Assembly (NCBI RefSeq): GCF_004353225.1
Contig: NZ_CP037934.1
Span: 1,798,001 to 1,862,000, forward strand
Source: Marinobacter sp. JH2
Lineage (GTDB): Bacteria > Pseudomonadota > Gammaproteobacteria > Pseudomonadales > Oleiphilaceae
Length of the DNA stretch: 64,000 nt
Direction of reading: 5' to 3'
The position numbers and the translations under genes are program-made. Below are positions 16,744 to 26,494 of the stretch, piece by piece (position 1 is the first letter of the stretch; every line of letters begins with the position of its first letter). Under the pieces are notes generated by a model. It searched no databases. It saw nothing but the letters and a program-made list of their open reading frames with translations, and was not told the DNA's origin.

Positions 16744-17856
16744 ATGAAAATCGGTGTACTAGGAGCTGGCCAACTAGGCCGCATGCTCGCGCTTGCCGGA
16801 TACCCACTAGCCAAAGACTTTGTCTTTTACGACATGTCGGGAAGCCCCAGCGCAGGCCTTGGCGAGACCATCGTAGACCGTAACGGCGAACAACTAGACA
16901 ACTTTCTATCAAAAGTTGACCGTGTCACCTACGAATTCGAACACTTGCCAGTGGATGTTGCCGAAAAACTGGCCCAGCAAAAACCGGTACACCCCTGCCC
17001 CCGTGCATTGAAGGTATGCCAGAATCGCGAGGCAGAAAAAACCTTGTTCGGCCAACTTGGCATCCCAACGCCCGAATGGAAAACAGCCGACAGCGCGGAA
17101 TCATTGAAAGCCGCAGCCGAAGCCCTCGGTTGCCCGGTAGTTGCTAAGTCGATTACCGAAGGTTACGACGGCAAAGGCCAAGCGGTACTGAAACGCCCGG
17201 AAGAAGCCGGAGCCGCCTGGGCATCCATCGGCCACCCACGGGTTATTGTCGAGAAGTTCGTCAACTTCAGCCGAGAAGTGTCACTGATTGCTGTGCGTTC
17301 GGAAGATGGTGATGTCGCCTTCTACCCGATCGCAGAAAACACCCATCACGAAGGCATTCTGCGCTACTCCGTCGCGCCTGCACCCGCGTTACCCGCCCAC
17401 GTTCAGCAAGACGCCGAGCGCCACATCAAAGCACTACTCAACGAATTAGAGTACGTTGGCGTGCTCACTCTGGAGCTGTTCGAAACCAAGAACGGCCTGG
17501 TCGCTAATGAAATGGCGCCCCGAGTGCACAACTCCGGCCATTGGACCATTGAAGGTGCCATGACAAGCCAGTTCGAAAACCATATTCGAGCGGTCAGCGG
17601 CCACGCACTGGGTAATGTCGAAGCTCGAGGGGTAAGCTGCATGATCAACATCATCGGCGAACACGGCGATATCGAACGCATTCTTGAGCTACCCTACGCT
17701 CACCTCCACCTCTACAACAAAGGCGAGCGAGCCGGCCGTAAGCTGGGGCACATCAACATTCTGGCGGACAGCTACGAAGAACTGGTCTGGCGCGTAAAAA
17801 ACTGCGCCCAGTTCCTACCAGGCAGTCCCGATTTTACGTGCAGTCTCACAGCCTAG
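16744..17856 (+). CDS. purK: N5-carboxyaminoimidazole ribonucleotide synthase
   Basis: PurK, 370 residues, uses ATP and bicarbonate to carboxylate AIR. It is an ATP-grasp enzyme: the N-terminal GAGQLGRMLALAG Rossmann motif, the KSITEGYDGKGQ ATP-binding loop, and the MAPRVHNSGHWT segment with the Mg-binding region are visible. AGGAG precedes the ATG at 16744; the open frame upstream overlaps purE in another frame and is not coding. It forms the purEK operon. Confidence 0.96.
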   Translation: MKIGVLGAGQLGRMLALAGYPLAKDFVFYDMSGSPSAGLGETIVDRNGEQLDNFLSKVDRVTYEFEHLPVDVAEKLAQQKPVHPCPRALKVCQNREAEKTLFGQLGIPTPEWKTADSAESLKAAAEALGCPVVAKSITEGYDGKGQAVLKRPEEAGAAWASIGHPRVIVEKFVNFSREVSLIAVRSEDGDVAFYPIAENTHHEGILRYSVAPAPALPAHVQQDAERHIKALLNELEYVGVLTLELFETKNGLVANEMAPRVHNSGHWTIEGAMTSQFENHIRAVSGHALGNVEARGVSCMINIIGEHGDIERILELPYAHLHLYNKGERAGRKLGHINILADSYEELVWRVKNCAQFLPGSPDFTCSLTA

Positions 17857-17858
17857 GG

Positions 17859-17886
17859 TTGAATTAAAACAGTTCGCCCCTATATT
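17859..17886 (+). promoter_or_regulatory. sigma-70 promoter of sodB
   Basis: TTGAAT (17859-17864) and TATATT (17881-17886) are 16 bases apart, 47 bases before the sodB ATG. The -35 partly lies just after the purK stop. Confidence 0.6.
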
Positions 17887-17933
17887 GCTGATACGCACAC
17901 TCATAAACAAAGAGAGAAAGGGAGAACGACCTC

Positions 17934-18512
17934 ATGGCATTTGAACTTCCCGCACTGCCTTACGAAAAGAATGCTCTAGAACCGCATATGTCCCAGGAAA
18001 CTCTTGAGTTCCATTACGGCAAACATCACCAGACCTACGTAACCAAGCTGAATGGCCTGGTTGACGGTACTGACAATGCTGATAAGTCTCTGGAAGAGAT
18101 CATTAAGAGCGCCAGCGGCCCGCTGTTCAACAACGCTGCCCAAGTGTGGAACCACACTTTTTTCTGGAACTGCCTGACGCCTAACGGCGGCGGCGAGCCA
18201 ACTGGCGCAGCTAAAGAAGCCATCGAAAAAGCCTTCGGTTCTTTCGATAACTTCAAGAAAGAATTCAACGACAAAGCCGCCAACAACTTTGGCTCTGGCT
18301 GGACTTGGTTGGTTAAAAAGGCCGACGGCAGTGTTGAGATCGTCAACACCAGTAACGCCGAAACACCACTGACTGGTGCAGACAAGCCGGTTCTGACTGT
18401 CGACGTATGGGAACACGCCTACTACATCGACTACCGGAACAGCCGTCCAAACTACTTGGAAGGCTTCTGGAAGCTGGTTAACTGGGATTTCGTGAACGAA
18501 AACCTAGCGTAA
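17934..18512 (+). CDS. sodB: iron superoxide dismutase
   Basis: The 192-residue cytoplasmic enzyme dismutates superoxide. Metal ligands are H27, H74, D157 and H161. Q70 in the AAQVWNHTFFWN motif is the active-site glutamine position typical of the iron rather than manganese form. Length matches E. coli SodB. A strong Shine-Dalgarno (GGGAG) and a terminator frame it as a single-gene unit. Confidence 0.96.
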   Translation: MAFELPALPYEKNALEPHMSQETLEFHYGKHHQTYVTKLNGLVDGTDNADKSLEEIIKSASGPLFNNAAQVWNHTFFWNCLTPNGGGEPTGAAKEAIEKAFGSFDNFKKEFNDKAANNFGSGWTWLVKKADGSVEIVNTSNAETPLTGADKPVLTVDVWEHAYYIDYRNSRPNYLEGFWKLVNWDFVNENLA

Positions 18513-18560
18513 TACAGCAGCCAAAATAAGCAGCGAATCATCCTTCGCTGTCTGAAGCAG

Positions 18561-18602
18561 AAACGCCCGCCTGGCAACCCCCGGCGGGCGTTTCTGTTTT
18601 TG
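18561..18602 (+). terminator. intrinsic terminator of sodB
   Basis: ACGCCCGCC and GGCGGGCGT pair across an 11-base loop and are followed by a T-rich tract. Confidence 0.88.
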
Positions 18603-18763
18603 ACATGGTTCAAACTGCAACAAATCGATACACGCGTTTTCAGGACATAACAGAAATTTCAGGCATACTCGGTGGCACCATATTCCGCATCGACCATACT
18701 GACGTGTGGGCAGCTTACTGATGCGACCCACCCCCTTTTTTAGCCCATGACAAATGAGTTGCG

Positions 18764-20833
18764 ATGATCCGTACACGCAAAACGCTTGAAGCCGAAAACC
18801 ATCTGGGTTTTAGAATCCTGGGGTGGGTGCTGGCTGTTGCGTTAATCACGGGACTCGCTCTCAGCACGGTGCAAGTTGTTCTGGACGCACAACGAATGTC
18901 ATCCGAACTCAAACATCAAGCAGAACAAACCCTTGCCATGGTCTATGACTCAGCCACCCAAGCGGTTTTCAGCATTGATCAAACGTTAGGGCAGCAAGTT
19001 GTAGACGGGCTTTTCGCTTTAGAGTCAGTTAACCTTGCCCGCATCTCTCATCCCGATGGCAGCGAGCTAAGCAGCCGACAACGCGCGCCTAGCAAAATGA
19101 ATTTTCGACCCATTACCGACCTTATTTTCGGGAACGTATGGGTTTATCGCGAAACCCTTAAACGCGGCGATAATCCGAACGAGCCATACGGCTACCTTGA
19201 GATTCATCTGGATACCGCCCACGATGCCGAAACCTGGTTGTTGCGAGGGCTCACAACGTTTGCATCCGGCATCATGATCGCTTTGATACTCGGTTTGGCA
19301 CTATTCATTCTGTTCCACTGGCTATTGGCCAGCCCCTTACTTCGGATTGTGCACTCCCTTAAAAAGGTCGACCCTGATTACCCGGACCAGCACCTCCTCA
19401 GCGTCCCGAAAGGTCACGAAAAAAACGAACTCGGAGTCCTGGTAAACGCCACCAACAACTTACTTGTTGCGATCGCCGAGGGCCAACAAAAACACCGTGA
19501 AGCCGAGGATCGCGTTAATGAACTTGCGCGAATCGATACGTTAACAGGCCTACCCAGCCGGGATGCTTTCTTAGAGGATCTGCAGGAAATCATAGAAACC
19601 TCTTCGGCCAGGGACATCGCCTTCTCGCTGATCGTATGCGGTATTGATGATTTTAAGTCCGTGAACGAGCAATGCGGCTTCCGCACCGGCGATTTGATTC
19701 TAAAAACGGTTGCCAATCGATTGAATGCTAACTTCCCGAAAGATCGATTCGCTTTGGCGCGTTTAGGAAGCGACCAGTTTGTTATTGTCGAGAAACAGCT
19801 CCGCGACAATTTTCACGCAGCAGAAACGGCGGAGAAAATACTGGCTATCGTTGGCACCTCCATTGACGCCGGCAGCCACCGCATTTCCATGACATCAAAA
19901 CTGGGCATCTCGATCTTCCCAAACGATGCAATCGAAGCCGACCGTTTGTTGCAAAGCGCAGAACAAACAATGGCGCTCGCGAAACAAAACAGCAACACCC
20001 GCTTTCAGTTTTACGTTGCTAGCATCGACCAGGAAATCCGTGATCGCAAACAGATGGAAAAAGACCTGTCTCAAGCTATCGAAAACAGGGAATTCCATGT
20101 GGTTTATCAACCCCAAATTAACCTGGAAACCAAACGGGTTATTGGGGCTGAAGCCCTGTTGCGGTGGGTGCATCCCGAACACGGTTTCGTAGCGCCCGAC
20201 AAATTCATTCCAATCGCAGAAACCAGCGGCCATATCGTCAAGATCGGAAAATGGGTGCTGGAGCAAGCCTGTAAACAGGATGCACTGTGGGCGGCTTCCG
20301 GCTCCCATTTGAGGATCGCGGTGAACCTGTCGGCCGTCCAATTGCGGCAGGACTCTATTGTGGAAGATATTCTGGCGTGCATCGCCGAGTACCAGATTCC
20401 GCCGGGCCGGTTAGAACTGGAAATCACGGAAACCAGTTTCATGACCAACATGACCGATGCGATCGCCAAACTCCATCAATTGCACCGAGCCGGGATAAGC
20501 ATAGCCGTCGATGACTTCGGTACCGGCTATTCGTCACTGACTTATCTGAAAAAGATGCCAGTCCAGCACCTGAAAATCGACAAACAGTTTATTCAAGATC
20601 TTCTGGTCAACGAAGAAGACACGCGAATTGCCAATACCATCATCGATCTGGGCCGAAGCTTGAACCTGACTGTTATTGCGGAAGGTGTGGAAACTGAAGA
20701 GCAAGAGCACTACCTCACTCAACGCGGCTGCAAACTCGCACAGGGGTATTATTTCAGTAAGCCTTTATTGCCGGAAGATTTTGAGAAATTCATAAAGACT
20801 TTCCACACCAACATCGTGGAGAATAACGCCTAA
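18764..20833 (+). CDS. membrane GGDEF-EAL protein, probable c-di-GMP phosphodiesterase
   Basis: The 689-residue protein has two transmembrane helices (about 20-45 and 165-190) around a periplasmic sensor domain, a HAMP-like linker, a GGDEF domain (about 255-415) and an EAL domain (about 430-680). The GGDEF motif is degenerate: residues 335-339 read GSDQF, so cyclase activity is unlikely. The EAL motif E463-A-L and the DDFGTGYSSL loop, ITE and AVNLSA motifs are intact, which predicts hydrolysis of c-di-GMP. It precedes lemA by 20 bases and may be cotranscribed. The ribosome site before the ATG is weak. Confidence 0.9.
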   Translation: MIRTRKTLEAENHLGFRILGWVLAVALITGLALSTVQVVLDAQRMSSELKHQAEQTLAMVYDSATQAVFSIDQTLGQQVVDGLFALESVNLARISHPDGSELSSRQRAPSKMNFRPITDLIFGNVWVYRETLKRGDNPNEPYGYLEIHLDTAHDAETWLLRGLTTFASGIMIALILGLALFILFHWLLASPLLRIVHSLKKVDPDYPDQHLLSVPKGHEKNELGVLVNATNNLLVAIAEGQQKHREAEDRVNELARIDTLTGLPSRDAFLEDLQEIIETSSARDIAFSLIVCGIDDFKSVNEQCGFRTGDLILKTVANRLNANFPKDRFALARLGSDQFVIVEKQLRDNFHAAETAEKILAIVGTSIDAGSHRISMTSKLGISIFPNDAIEADRLLQSAEQTMALAKQNSNTRFQFYVASIDQEIRDRKQMEKDLSQAIENREFHVVYQPQINLETKRVIGAEALLRWVHPEHGFVAPDKFIPIAETSGHIVKIGKWVLEQACKQDALWAASGSHLRIAVNLSAVQLRQDSIVEDILACIAEYQIPPGRLELEITETSFMTNMTDAIAKLHQLHRAGISIAVDDFGTGYSSLTYLKKMPVQHLKIDKQFIQDLLVNEEDTRIANTIIDLGRSLNLTVIAEGVETEEQEHYLTQRGCKLAQGYYFSKPLLPEDFEKFIKTFHTNIVENNA

Positions 20834-20853
20834 ACACAGCTCGAGGGTTAAGC

Positions 20854-21444
20854 ATGGGAATGACAACAGTCATCGGTCTTGTTGTTATCGCGGTTGTCGT
20901 GATTTATCTGATTTTCATCTACAACAACCTGGTATCACTGCGCAATCAGTTCAAAAACGGCTTTGCCCAGATCGACGTTCAACTACAACGTCGACATGAC
21001 CTCATCCCCAACTTGGTCGAGGCTGCTAAAGGCTACCTGGACCACGAAAAATCCACGCTCACTCAGGTCATGGAAGCGCGCAACAATGCCGTTAGCGCTC
21101 AGAAAGACGCCGCCAAAGACCCTAGCGACAATACCAAGATGCAGCGGTTAGGTAGTGCCGAAAACTTGCTGACCAAGGCACTGGCCAATTTCTACGCCGT
21201 TTCCGAGAACTACCCGGAACTGAAAGCCAATGAAACCGTTCAACAGCTGATGGAAGAGTTGTCCAGCACGGAAAATCGGGTTGCTTTCGCTCGTCAAGCC
21301 TACAACGATGGCGTAATGACCTATAACATCTTCCGCGAGAAGTTCCCCAACAATTTCATCGCTGGCATGTTTGCGTTTAAAGAAACTGCCCAACTTCAAC
21401 TGGAATCTCCTGAAGCCCGCCAGGCCCCGAAAGTCAGTTTCTGA
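20854..21444 (+). CDS. lemA: LemA-family protein
   Basis: The 196-residue protein has one N-terminal helix (about 6-25, VIGLVVIAVVVIYLIFIYNN) and a helical LemA domain. The family motif LVSLRNQFKNGFAQIDVQLQ, followed by RRHDLIPNLVEA, is clear. LemA proteins often stand beside membrane peptidases, and here an M48 peptidase starts 10 bases downstream. The molecular role of LemA is not established. Confidence 0.93.
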   Translation: MGMTTVIGLVVIAVVVIYLIFIYNNLVSLRNQFKNGFAQIDVQLQRRHDLIPNLVEAAKGYLDHEKSTLTQVMEARNNAVSAQKDAAKDPSDNTKMQRLGSAENLLTKALANFYAVSENYPELKANETVQQLMEELSSTENRVAFARQAYNDGVMTYNIFREKFPNNFIAGMFAFKETAQLQLESPEARQAPKVSF

Positions 21445-21454
21445 GGCCTAATTC

Positions 21455-23437
21455 ATGGCAACCCCCGGCTTTTTTCAGCGCCAGGCTAATGCCCGGCGCA
21501 ATACCAGCGTTCTTGTCGTTTTGTTTCTGACCGCCGTCGTGCTCATCACGCTGGCGGTTTGTCTGGTCGGTTATCTGGTCACTCGAAGCGAAAGCACCCC
21601 CCTCCCCTTTCATCATTGGCTACTGTCTCCACACGGAATAACCACCGCGGCGGCGGTCGTCGTTTTGATCGTAATTGGCTCGTTAGTGCGCTGGGTAGAT
21701 CTAGCCGGAGGCGGTTCGCGCGTTGCGAAAATGGTGGGGGCACGCCTGATCGATCCGGACACCCGCGATCTCGACGAACGTAAACTGCGCAACATTGTTG
21801 AAGAAATGGCGATCGCCAGTGGCGTGTCTGTGCCCGAACTGTACGTGATGGACGGTGAAACCAGCATCAATGCATTTGTGGCAGGCTACAGCCCGGGTGA
21901 AGCCGTGATGGTGGTTACCAAAGGGGCTCTGTCGCAATTAGACCGGGACGAACTACAAGGTGTGGTGGGACACGAGTTCAGCCACATCCTGAACGGTGAC
22001 ATGCGCCTTAACGTGCGTCTGATTGCCATTCTTGCGGGGATTCTAATGATTGGCCAGATTGGCCAGTTCTTGCTGCGAGCCGGTTTCTACAGCAGCGCCA
22101 CACGAAGCCGAAACAGGGATGGCCGGGCACAGGCCGCCATGGGCATTCTTGGCCTTGCTCTGATGATTATCGGGTATGTGGGAGTATTCTTCGGTCGCCT
22201 GATTCAAGCCGCGGTGTCACGCCAACGAGAAATGCTGGCAGACGCGTCTTCAGTACAGTTCACCCGAAATCCCGGGGGCATAGGCGGGGCGTTATTCAAG
22301 ATTGGCATGACCAGCGGTTACCTCGATACTACCAGCCACGCCAGCGACATGAATCACATGTGCTTTGGCGAGTCTGCCCGCATGAAATTTAGCTCGCTGC
22401 TGGCTTCTCACCCGCCCGTCAACGAGCGCATTAATGCGATACAACCCGGATTATTAGCACGCCTTCGAAGCCGCTTGAGAGATACCGAGCCGAGCGCAAA
22501 GCTACAAACAAACACCCCACAACCAGAGGCTGTTCGGTTCGCGGACCTGGCCAATCAGGTTGCTGGCCCTGCACGTGGCACACCGGGTGCCCGACTTTCT
22601 CCGTTGCGGTCCTCTTTCAACGAAACTGCACCACAACCAGCCACCCAGCTCTCCTCTCGGGTGGGCACCGTTACACCACAGAGTGAAGCCTTTGCAGCTG
22701 ATCTGTTGCAGCAACTGCCGGCTACTTTCCGAAACCTGCTCTACACCCGGGCCGGTGCTATCCAGCTTTGTTACGGTTTACTGACGTATCATCTACCCGC
22801 CAATGAACGCGAGCGCTGCTTAGCACTTCTGCCCGAAAACACTCTGCCGGGAGGGCAAAGTGAAATATTGGCCAAGTTGTACCCCACTCTTATGACATTA
22901 GGTGAAGCGGCCCGATTCCCGATTCTCGAATTGGCAATGCCGGCGCTGAGAAAATTAGATGCCGACGAGCGTCGTCTAATGCTAGGCAACGTTCGAAAGC
23001 TGGTCGCTGCCGATAAACGTTTGAGTTTGTTCGAGCTGGCATTAAACACGTTCCTGAACCGGCACTTGGCACCCAACGCAGAACAAGCAGTGCCTGTGAG
23101 GCACAGGAGCTATCGCTCGGTGAGGGCCAACATTGAATGTGTTGTCGGGCTATTCGCCCGCGCGGGCTCCCACTCCGAGCAAGAGGCGGAAAACCTCTAT
23201 CAGGAAGCCATTGCAGGCTTCTTCTCGGAGCCAAACCAACCTCCGGCCTCGTCAGTCTCTATTAAAGAGCTGCAGGCCACTCTAGCCTCTCTGAGCCGGT
23301 TGTCGCCGTTATTGAAACCAGGCATTATCGATGCCTGCGGACACTGCATCCTGCATGATGGCAAAGTGGAGGTTCGGGAATACGAACTGATGAGGCTGGT
23401 AGCTGATCAGCTGGATTGCCCAATGCCGCCGTTGTAA
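21455..23437 (+). CDS. M48 metallopeptidase with long C-terminal extension
   Basis: The 660-residue protein has two N-terminal helices (about 17-45 and 62-80), then an M48 domain with zinc motif H173-EFS-H177 and the third-ligand region of HtpX-like enzymes, and another pair of helices at about 190-260. The peptidase core normally spans about 300 residues; here residues 340-660 add a cytoplasmic domain with no zinc motif that I can see. It probably degrades or processes membrane proteins. The partnership with lemA is conserved in many proteobacteria. Confidence 0.88.
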   Translation: MATPGFFQRQANARRNTSVLVVLFLTAVVLITLAVCLVGYLVTRSESTPLPFHHWLLSPHGITTAAAVVVLIVIGSLVRWVDLAGGGSRVAKMVGARLIDPDTRDLDERKLRNIVEEMAIASGVSVPELYVMDGETSINAFVAGYSPGEAVMVVTKGALSQLDRDELQGVVGHEFSHILNGDMRLNVRLIAILAGILMIGQIGQFLLRAGFYSSATRSRNRDGRAQAAMGILGLALMIIGYVGVFFGRLIQAAVSRQREMLADASSVQFTRNPGGIGGALFKIGMTSGYLDTTSHASDMNHMCFGESARMKFSSLLASHPPVNERINAIQPGLLARLRSRLRDTEPSAKLQTNTPQPEAVRFADLANQVAGPARGTPGARLSPLRSSFNETAPQPATQLSSRVGTVTPQSEAFAADLLQQLPATFRNLLYTRAGAIQLCYGLLTYHLPANERERCLALLPENTLPGGQSEILAKLYPTLMTLGEAARFPILELAMPALRKLDADERRLMLGNVRKLVAADKRLSLFELALNTFLNRHLAPNAEQAVPVRHRSYRSVRANIECVVGLFARAGSHSEQEAENLYQEAIAGFFSEPNQPPASSVSIKELQATLASLSRLSPLLKPGIIDACGHCILHDGKVEVREYELMRLVADQLDCPMPPL

Positions 23438-23599
23438 CTGCAGTAGAAACGACGTGAAGGCGGACAATGTTGCGCAGGGCAAACATCAATGGCTTCTTCC
23501 CCCAAAAGCCGGGATTGAAAAAGCGCACCGCGATTTTAAAATTGATTGGGGACCACATCCTGTCAGCCCCTCAAGTGAAGTTCATGCTCTTTACCCTCG

Positions 23600-24463
23600 C
23601 TAGAGAGCGCCGAATTTACCTGCTTGAAAGTCGAGCATGGCCTTTTTAATTTCTCCTTCCGTATTCATCACAAAAGGTCCATAGCCCACGACAGGCTCAT
23701 CAATGGGCTCCCCACTCAATACGAGCAACCGAGCGTCATTATCAGACTCGAGCACAATCTCTTGGCCTTCTCTGTCAAGGTTCGCAAGCTCAGCTTCACG
23801 CAACACATCGGTGTCATTAATTTGAACCGAACCGTTCAATACTGCCACCAAGGTGGTGTGGCCTTCGGGCACCGGCAAATTTACACGGGCACCGGGCTCT
23901 AGGCTTAGATCCCACACATTGATTGGCGTGAACGTCTTGGCAGGACCTTTATGCTCAAGATACTCACCAGCGATGACCCGCAGCGTTCCACCCTCATCTT
24001 CCAAGGACACACGAGGGATATCCTTATTGAGCAACGTTTGGTAAGCCGCCGGCGTATCCTTAGCCGATGCGGGTAAGTTGACCCAGAGCTGCACCATATT
24101 CAGCAAACCACCTTGTTCAGTGAATCGCTGTGAATGGAATTCCTCGTGCACGATACCCGCTCCAGCGGTCATCCATTGGACGTCTCCCTTACCGATAAGC
24201 CCTCCTGCACCCGAGGTATCCCTGTGCTCCAACTCACCGGCGTACACCACGGTCACAGTCTCGAAGCCTCGGTGAGGGTGTTGACCAACCCCCCGGCGGC
24301 GTTGAGTTGGTTGAAACTCTGATGGTCCGGCGTAATCCAGAAGCAGAAACGGCGAGATATTCGATGCGCCCATCCGATCGTAGGAGAAGAGCGAACGAAC
24401 CGGAAAACCATCACCCACCCAATGACCACGAGGGGGACCATACGTCGTCAGAAGCTTCTTCAC
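23600..24463 (-). CDS. pirin-family cupin
   Basis: The 287-residue bicupin has all four pirin metal ligands in the N-terminal cupin: H62 and H64 (HPHRGFET), H106 and E108 (GAGIVHEEFH). Pirins include quercetin dioxygenases and redox sensors; the activity here is not visible. It lies downstream of a YcaC-like hydrolase on the same strand, with a divergent LysR regulator beyond, so the three may form one regulated unit. A hairpin at 24586-24613 between it and the hydrolase may limit read-through. Confidence 0.9.
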   Translation of the reverse strand: MKKLLTTYGPPRGHWVGDGFPVRSLFSYDRMGASNISPFLLLDYAGPSEFQPTQRRRGVGQHPHRGFETVTVVYAGELEHRDTSGAGGLIGKGDVQWMTAGAGIVHEEFHSQRFTEQGGLLNMVQLWVNLPASAKDTPAAYQTLLNKDIPRVSLEDEGGTLRVIAGEYLEHKGPAKTFTPINVWDLSLEPGARVNLPVPEGHTTLVAVLNGSVQINDTDVLREAELANLDREGQEIVLESDNDARLLVLSGEPIDEPVVGYGPFVMNTEGEIKKAMLDFQAGKFGAL

Positions 24464-24585
24464 TTTGACCTCCTACAGGGTCGATCGACCCAACATTTTC
24501 AATGCATCAATGTGACGATAAACAAGCGCATGAGCCCTGAATAGATAGCGATATTCACACTCAGTGTTCTGTTCTTGGAACGACC

Positions 24586-24613
24586 GCCGTCCGACAAAAT
24601 TAGAGCGGACGGC
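24586..24613. other. 8-bp perfect inverted repeat
   Basis: GCCGTCCG (24586-24593) and CGGACGGC (24606-24613) pair across a 12-base loop between the ycaC-like and pirin genes. No T-run follows on either strand, so it may be an mRNA-stabilising hairpin rather than a terminator. Confidence 0.5.
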
Positions 24614-24678
24614 TCCGTTTGACCAACTCAGTCAATCATTATCGGTCGCGGGAAGAACACGAATCCCCCTTCATCGCG

Positions 24679-25305
24679 CTACTGCTTCTCAGGAAGCGTG
24701 TTGTAACTCGTAATCAAGTTTCGGTAGTCAGGGATGTGGTTTGAGAACAGCGCTCCTAACCCATCAATATCATTTCGCCAATCACGGTGCAGCTCGCAAG
24801 CCAGCCCAAACCAGGTCATCAGTTGGGCACCGGCTTGCGACATCCGATCCCAGGCGGAGTGCCGGGTCAGTTCATTGAACGTGCCGGAGGCGTCCGTCAC
24901 CACGAATACATCATAGCCTTCGGCCAACGCAGAAAGCGCCGGAAAAGCAACACACACTTCGGTCACAACGCCAGCGATGATAAGCTGTTTCTTCCCCGTA
25001 TCCTTAACGGCTTTCACAAAATCCTCGTTGTCCCAGGCGTTAATCTGCCCAGGGCGAGCAATGTAAGGAGCAGAGGGAAACTGCTCTTTCAGTTCCGGAA
25101 CCAATGGGCCGTTTGGGCCGGTCTCAAAGCTGGTTGTCAGAATGGTCGGAAGCCCAAAGTATTGAGCCAGGTCACCCATGGCTAACACATTGTTCTTGAA
25201 CTTGTCCGGGTCGATGTCTCGGACCAAGGAGAGCAGACCGGTCTGATGATCCACCAACAATACCGCAGCGTCGTTTTTATCGAGTCGAACGTAAGGCTTA
25301 CTCAT
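24679..25305 (-). CDS. ycaC: YcaC-like isochorismatase-family hydrolase
   Basis: The 208-residue cytoplasmic enzyme has the family active site D19 and C118 (GVVTEVCVAFPA), with R84 in place of the usual lysine, as in YcaC itself. The start at 25305 (MSKPYVRLDK) follows AGGAGA at good spacing; the longer open frame has no ribosome site. The whole chain reads like E. coli YcaC, an octameric hydrolase of unproven substrate. It is divergent from a LysR gene with 158 bases between. Confidence 0.92.
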   Translation of the reverse strand: MSKPYVRLDKNDAAVLLVDHQTGLLSLVRDIDPDKFKNNVLAMGDLAQYFGLPTILTTSFETGPNGPLVPELKEQFPSAPYIARPGQINAWDNEDFVKAVKDTGKKQLIIAGVVTEVCVAFPALSALAEGYDVFVVTDASGTFNELTRHSAWDRMSQAGAQLMTWFGLACELHRDWRNDIDGLGALFSNHIPDYRNLITSYNTLPEKQ

Positions 25306-25463
25306 AGCATTCTCCTTTATTGAAGCGGTGCGTCGCACCCTGCTCGTTGAACCCTTTTCCCATAATTGGAAGCCAAGGGATAAATCTAACAATAGCTCAG
25401 CAGGGGTGGCCCGAGTAGATGCGAAAACTTATACTTTGGGTTCTATGTATAGGACGATCGAAC

Positions 25464-26384
25464 ATGCAGGATTTGAACGATCTATTTTACTTTGTGAAAG
25501 TGGTTGAGCATGGCGGGTTTGCGCCGGCAGGCAGAGCGCTTGGCGTCCCCAAGTCGAAGCTCAGCCGGCGGATTGCAGAGCTTGAGAAGCGCCTTGATAC
25601 TCGGTTGATCAATCGGTCACCCCGAGTTTTTACAGTTACTGAGTTAGGCAAAGACTATTATCGTCATTGTGTGGCGATGCTGGCTGAGGCCGATGCAGCG
25701 CAGGAAGTAATCGATCATTCCCGCTCAGAACCAGTGGGCTCGATACGAGTCAGCTGTGCTCCGGGCATTATCTACTTTCTGGTTGCACCTCTGATCGTCC
25801 AATTTATGCAGAAATACCCGAAAGTAAAGATCGAGATGGACGCGACGAGCCGGCGAGTCGACGTTGTCAGGGAAGGTTTCGATGTTGCTTTGCGAGTGAG
25901 ATATCCTCCGCTCGAAGACAGTGACTTAACAATGAAAGTACTATCCAAAAGTCCCCAGTGCTTGATGGCAGCACCCGAGGTGGTTGCGCAGTACCCCATG
26001 GCGATTACGCCCGATGATTTATCAAAACTCCCCAGTATCGATTTTGAACAATGGGATGGGCAGCATGCCTGGTGCCTAGATGGGCCTGCCGGTGCTGCTG
26101 TTAAAATCCATCACCAACCGCGCCTGGTTACTGATGATGTCTTTACGCTGCTCAAGGCTGCTGTGGGTGGTTTAGGTGTGGTAAAAATGCCGCTCATCGT
26201 TGGTGGGCAGGACCTGGCTGACGGCAATCTCGTGAGCATACTACCGGACTGGCGACCTCGCGGAGGTATCTTCCACGCCGTTTTTCCATCGCGCCGCGGT
26301 CTGCTTCCGGCTGTAAGGGCATTTCTGGACTTTCTGGCAGACTCGCTAGACGACGTCGATTTCAGGCTGCCTGACGAACACTAA
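25464..26384 (+). CDS. LysR-family regulator
   Basis: The 306-residue regulator has an N-terminal winged HTH (MQDLNDLFYFVKVVEHGGFA to about residue 65) and an effector domain. I chose the ATG at 25464 because AGGA lies 9 bases upstream and LysR proteins normally begin here; the frame extends 15 codons further. The HTH resembles that of regulators which often control YcaC-type hydrolase and pirin genes. It is divergent from the ycaC-like gene, its likely target. Confidence 0.88.
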   Translation: MQDLNDLFYFVKVVEHGGFAPAGRALGVPKSKLSRRIAELEKRLDTRLINRSPRVFTVTELGKDYYRHCVAMLAEADAAQEVIDHSRSEPVGSIRVSCAPGIIYFLVAPLIVQFMQKYPKVKIEMDATSRRVDVVREGFDVALRVRYPPLEDSDLTMKVLSKSPQCLMAAPEVVAQYPMAITPDDLSKLPSIDFEQWDGQHAWCLDGPAGAAVKIHHQPRLVTDDVFTLLKAAVGGLGVVKMPLIVGGQDLADGNLVSILPDWRPRGGIFHAVFPSRRGLLPAVRAFLDFLADSLDDVDFRLPDEH

Positions 26385-26494
26385 TCCGTTCGGCGTTTAT
26401 TGGTTTGCCATCCGGTTGCGGATGATCTGGATAGTGTCAATGTCGGCAGCGATATAGGCTTGCAGAACAAACAGATCGTAGGGTAATAGAAAGA

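Noticed and set aside
23467..23649. 60-codon plus-strand frame between the M48 and pirin genes
   Set aside because: No ribosome site, overlaps the pirin 3' end and has no recognisable features.
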